Origin: Coriaria nepalensis
Taxonomy: Eukaryota > Streptophyta > Magnoliopsida > Cucurbitales > Coriariaceae
DNA: 64,000 nucleotides
Direction: 5' to 3'
NCBI GenBank assembly: GCA_027186245.1
Contig: CP114490.1
Span: forward strand, 8,130,501-8,194,500
This document shows positions 61,198-64,000 of this stretch, one piece after another. How positions within the stretch are numbered: the first letter of the stretch is position 1; the number at the start of each line of letters is the position of its first letter. The translations under genes were made by a program, and so were the position numbers. Below the pieces are notes generated by a model, which saw only the letters and a list, made by a program, of their open reading frames with translations, did no database searches and was not told the origin of the DNA.

Positions 61198-62094
61198 ATT
61201 CTTTTTAATGAGATTATGTCAAGAATTATAAATTGTAACTATTATAAATTTAATTAAAATATTGTAGTTTTGAATTAAACTATAAATTCAAACTGAACAA
61301 AAATAAATGAATATAATAAGTTAGAGACCATAGATTAATAAGAGAGAAATGATTCATATTTAAGGCATTAAATAAAATTTATCTCAAAAATTTGAATTCG
61401 ATAATATAAAAGACATTTCTTAAAAACTTAGTCATCCATCGGCTACCTTCAATATCTCTAAATATAGATTAAAAATTTAAAATTTAAAAAAAATTAGAGA
61501 AGATTAATTACCTTCTAAGTATTTTATACCTAACATCACTAGATAATATAAAGTCCTTCTAATTGAAAAATAATAAAAACATATCTATAATATATATATA
61601 TATATATATATATAATAAACTTATAGATAAATACACTTATTTTTGTATATTTTTTTTTCTTTTAAAAATACTAATAGGTCACTTTATTTTCGACAATCTA
61701 ATATATAGAAAGAACAACGCAAAATATTAGTAATTGTTAAAAATTAGAATTAAAACAGAACAAAGAAGGAGGGAGACATGAAAATCAAAATCTCCAACTA
61801 ATAGAAATTACTTATAACAAAACATAGACTCAATCGATCATTAAAAAGTTCAAACTGAATAAAACTAGGCAAAGATACAGAAGAAATAAATAAAATTGAA
61901 GCCAAATTTATTGAATCAACCAAGCTTTACTAAAACATGAACACCTTATTTACTTCCCTAAACCATAGTCTAAATCAAGGCCAGATTTGATTATAATATG
62001 ATCTTATTTTAGGGTCCTTTAGTTTTACCATCTAAAATGATAAAGAAATTAAAGATTTAGCCTAATTTTCATTTATATTTATGATACTAGTCTA

Positions 62095-62131
<37 letters not shown>

Positions 62132-62614
62132 AAAATAAATAAGGATCGATAAAGTTATTTTTGAAAAAGCTAACAAGGATTGGCGGATGAGTCGCTTTAA
62201 TGTCACTCAAATAGAAAAATAAGTTTGTTTTCATTACTATCAAGATAACAAACGATAAGTTTTTGCCCTAGAAATCTTATTTTCTCTATGAGAGGTAATT
62301 TACTTTCACTTTCTCTTCATTTCTCATTCACATTAATCGTAAATTTTGAATAGATCTGTGTCCGAGGTTCATATTCGAAGGTGAAGAAATTCAAGATAGA
62401 AAAAACTTGGGGTTTAAGATAAAATTCATACCCACGTTTTTCACTTTTTTGTGAAATTATGATAAGTAATTCTCTGTTTTAGAGTCATTCCGTTCAAGCG
62501 GTAATTATAATACATTTCGAATTCTAATTTAAGTGAAAAAATGTGGAAAAGTGAAAAAAAAATATAAAATCTAAAAAATCTATAATAATAAAAATAAAGG
62601 TAGAGTTCGTATTT
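61198..62614. other. AT-rich spacer with two (TA)n runs
   Basis: (TA)n microsatellites lie at 61,590-61,614 and 62,100-62,128. No supported gene. Confidence 0.5.
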
Positions 62615-63085
62615 CCCAATTTCTCAATATTTTCATTGCCAATTTATTGATAGAATGTTGAGAAATTAAAAAATATAATTGAATTCGAAATTTTTCTTAT
62701 TTCCTAATGTCTTATAAGTAGTCAAAGTATATTAGGAAATTGGAAACTAGAATAGAATAAAAAAAATTTCCAATTTCCTAATGTCCCAATATATAAGAGT
62801 AAATTGGGAAATTGGAAATCAGAACATAATCGAAATATTTTCTAATTTCCTAATATCTCAATGTAATAGAGTAAAATGGAAAACTAGGAAACAGAACCGA
62901 AAAAAAAATTCATAATTTTCCACTATCTCAATGTAAGAGAGTAAATCGAGAAATTAAGAAACAGATAGAACAAAAATATTTTTTGATTTCCCAATTTACT
63001 CCAAGTAAAAGAGTATATTGAGAAATTGGAAAAACTGGACAAAATAAAAATACTTCCCAATTTTCCAATATCTTAAGAGTATATT
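62615..63085. repeat. Tandem array, ~71-bp unit, about 6-7 copies
   Basis: The phrase 'atttcctaatRtctcaatgtaaRagagtaaattgRgaaattRgRaa.cagaa' recurs near 62,620, 62,695, 62,768, 62,840, 62,911, 62,980 and 63,050. Units are diverged. Such sub-terminal arrays are common in Mutator-like elements, and a MULE-like ORF follows directly. Confidence 0.75.
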
Positions 63086-63247
63086 AATTACATTTTTGCT
63101 GTCCCTTCTTTACAGATGAATAGTCTTTTCATAGTGATATGTTTTAATGGTTAGTGAATGTAAAAATATAATTTGTTCCTTTGGCATGCAAATAGTATTG
63201 AATGAACAACTGAAGCTTCTATCGAATCTAACATAATGTATCATTAA

Positions 63248-63966
63248 TTGCCGAAAGTTGTGTATAGTTCTTTCGACGTATATCAAAATAAATACAATTT
63301 GCAACTATTGTATAAGACATCAAGTAAAATGAGATGTTTTCCACTTTTTATAAGAAATAATGAGAACGTAAAGAGATTTGTGTGTCACTTGAAATCTAAA
63401 GATGAAGATTCTACCTTATATGTGAAGTTGGTACCGAAGATAAATAACAGTTCATGTCGTGACCGTAAAATACCTATGCTTCCTATTGTTCATGATCAAC
63501 TAGGTGGAAATGTAGACAATAGTATAGATAATAATGAAAAGCTTGATAACAATTATGATGATTTTTATGAATTTTATCACACTAGTGACAATTATGACAA
63601 TGATGATGATTTGGATTGACTTTAATCAAGTGGATGATGATGGGGGATGGGGATGATGTTGTTGGTATTGAGGATGAAATAGTGATAGATGATTAATGAC
63701 ACTCATCAGGACAACAAAGAGGAGGTCTGAATTAAGGGTACAAGAATGAGCATTTCAATGGCGCTATATTTAAGAGGGTTATGAAAACTTATGTGAACTA
63801 TCAATTAAAGAGTCATCTCCATTTATTGGGCGATCAGTGTACATTGTGGATGAAATTGAAAACAAAGAGATTTCAGTTCCAATTACAATCCAACATTCGA
63901 CATGCGGTGAAAATATTTCGGTTCCAGTTATATCGTCCTAAAAACTTGGAGGAGAGGTTTATGTGA
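63248..63966 (+). pseudogene. Probable N-terminal part of a Mutator-like transposase
   Basis: A 123-codon frame (63,248-63,619) starts MPKVVYSSFDVYQNKYNLQ and contains 'FPLFIRNNENVKRFV' and 'STLYVKLVP', which fit the pattern of the N-terminal domain of plant MULE transposases (a short b-strand domain followed by an Asp/Asn-rich acidic stretch). The acidic tail is present. After the stop, a second plus-strand frame (63,781-63,966) follows, and the window ends before the DDE domain. Whether the stop at 63,617-63,619 breaks the gene or marks an intron cannot be decided here. Identification is moderate. Confidence 0.45.
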
Positions 63967-64000
63967 AATAATATTTTACCTTTAAGGAAGAATTGAAGGC

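Noticed and set aside
1..64000. tRNA, rRNA and CRISPR features
   Set aside because: No convincing tRNA arms with a GGTTCRANNC loop, no rRNA-like stretch and no regularly spaced short repeats with unique spacers were seen by eye.

Overview
The window is nuclear DNA from a eudicot plant. It is AT-rich. Genes have introns with GT/AG borders, sit several kb apart, and are separated by decayed transposable elements, minisatellites and AT-rich spacers. The protein set is plant-specific: a VRN1-type B3 transcription factor, a nuclear-encoded PetM precursor and a JINGUBANG-like WD40 protein. An apparently intact SMG1 kinase argues against Arabidopsis thaliana, which is known to have lost SMG1. The species cannot be named from this sequence.

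Layout. 1-9.65 kb is a transposon graveyard: an LTR fragment, a ~94-bp minisatellite, a gag-like remnant, a Copia pol remnant on the minus strand split by a solo LTR with a 5-bp target duplication, a LINE fragment, and a MULE-type MITE with a perfect 10-bp target duplication. 11.7-14.8 kb holds an intact four-exon VRN1-like gene (420 aa), followed at 15.5-16.7 kb by a decayed tandem copy. 18.05-18.45 kb encodes PetM (+), 19.14-20.03 kb a TMEM45/DUF716 membrane protein (-), and 23.46-23.72 kb DPH3 (-). 24-29.5 kb is spacer with degenerate CCCTAAA-like repeats and a pair of nested, oppositely oriented LTRs. 29,725-44,585 (+) is SMG1, reconstructed here as 15 coding exons whose phases all agree (3,777 aa). 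45.0-46.3 kb contains three open, phase-compatible exons of an unrecognised gene. 46.3-55 kb is repeat-rich spacer (a 784-bp tandem duplication, a ~90-bp repeat array, a large inverted-repeat element, a hAT-type MITE). 55,061-56,431 (-) is a seven-bladed WD40 protein. 57,755-61,189 is a decayed hAT transposon with 8-bp target duplications. The right edge has a ~71-bp tandem array followed by a probable MULE N-terminal ORF.

The genes do not form a pathway. SMG1 acts in nonsense-mediated mRNA decay, DPH3 in diphthamide synthesis and tRNA wobble modification, PetM in the cytochrome b6f complex, and the VRN1-like protein in chromatin or transcription control. No CRISPR array, rRNA gene or convincing tRNA gene was seen. 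I found no clear evidence of a wholly new biological system. The least explained coding signal is the small unrecognised gene just downstream of SMG1.
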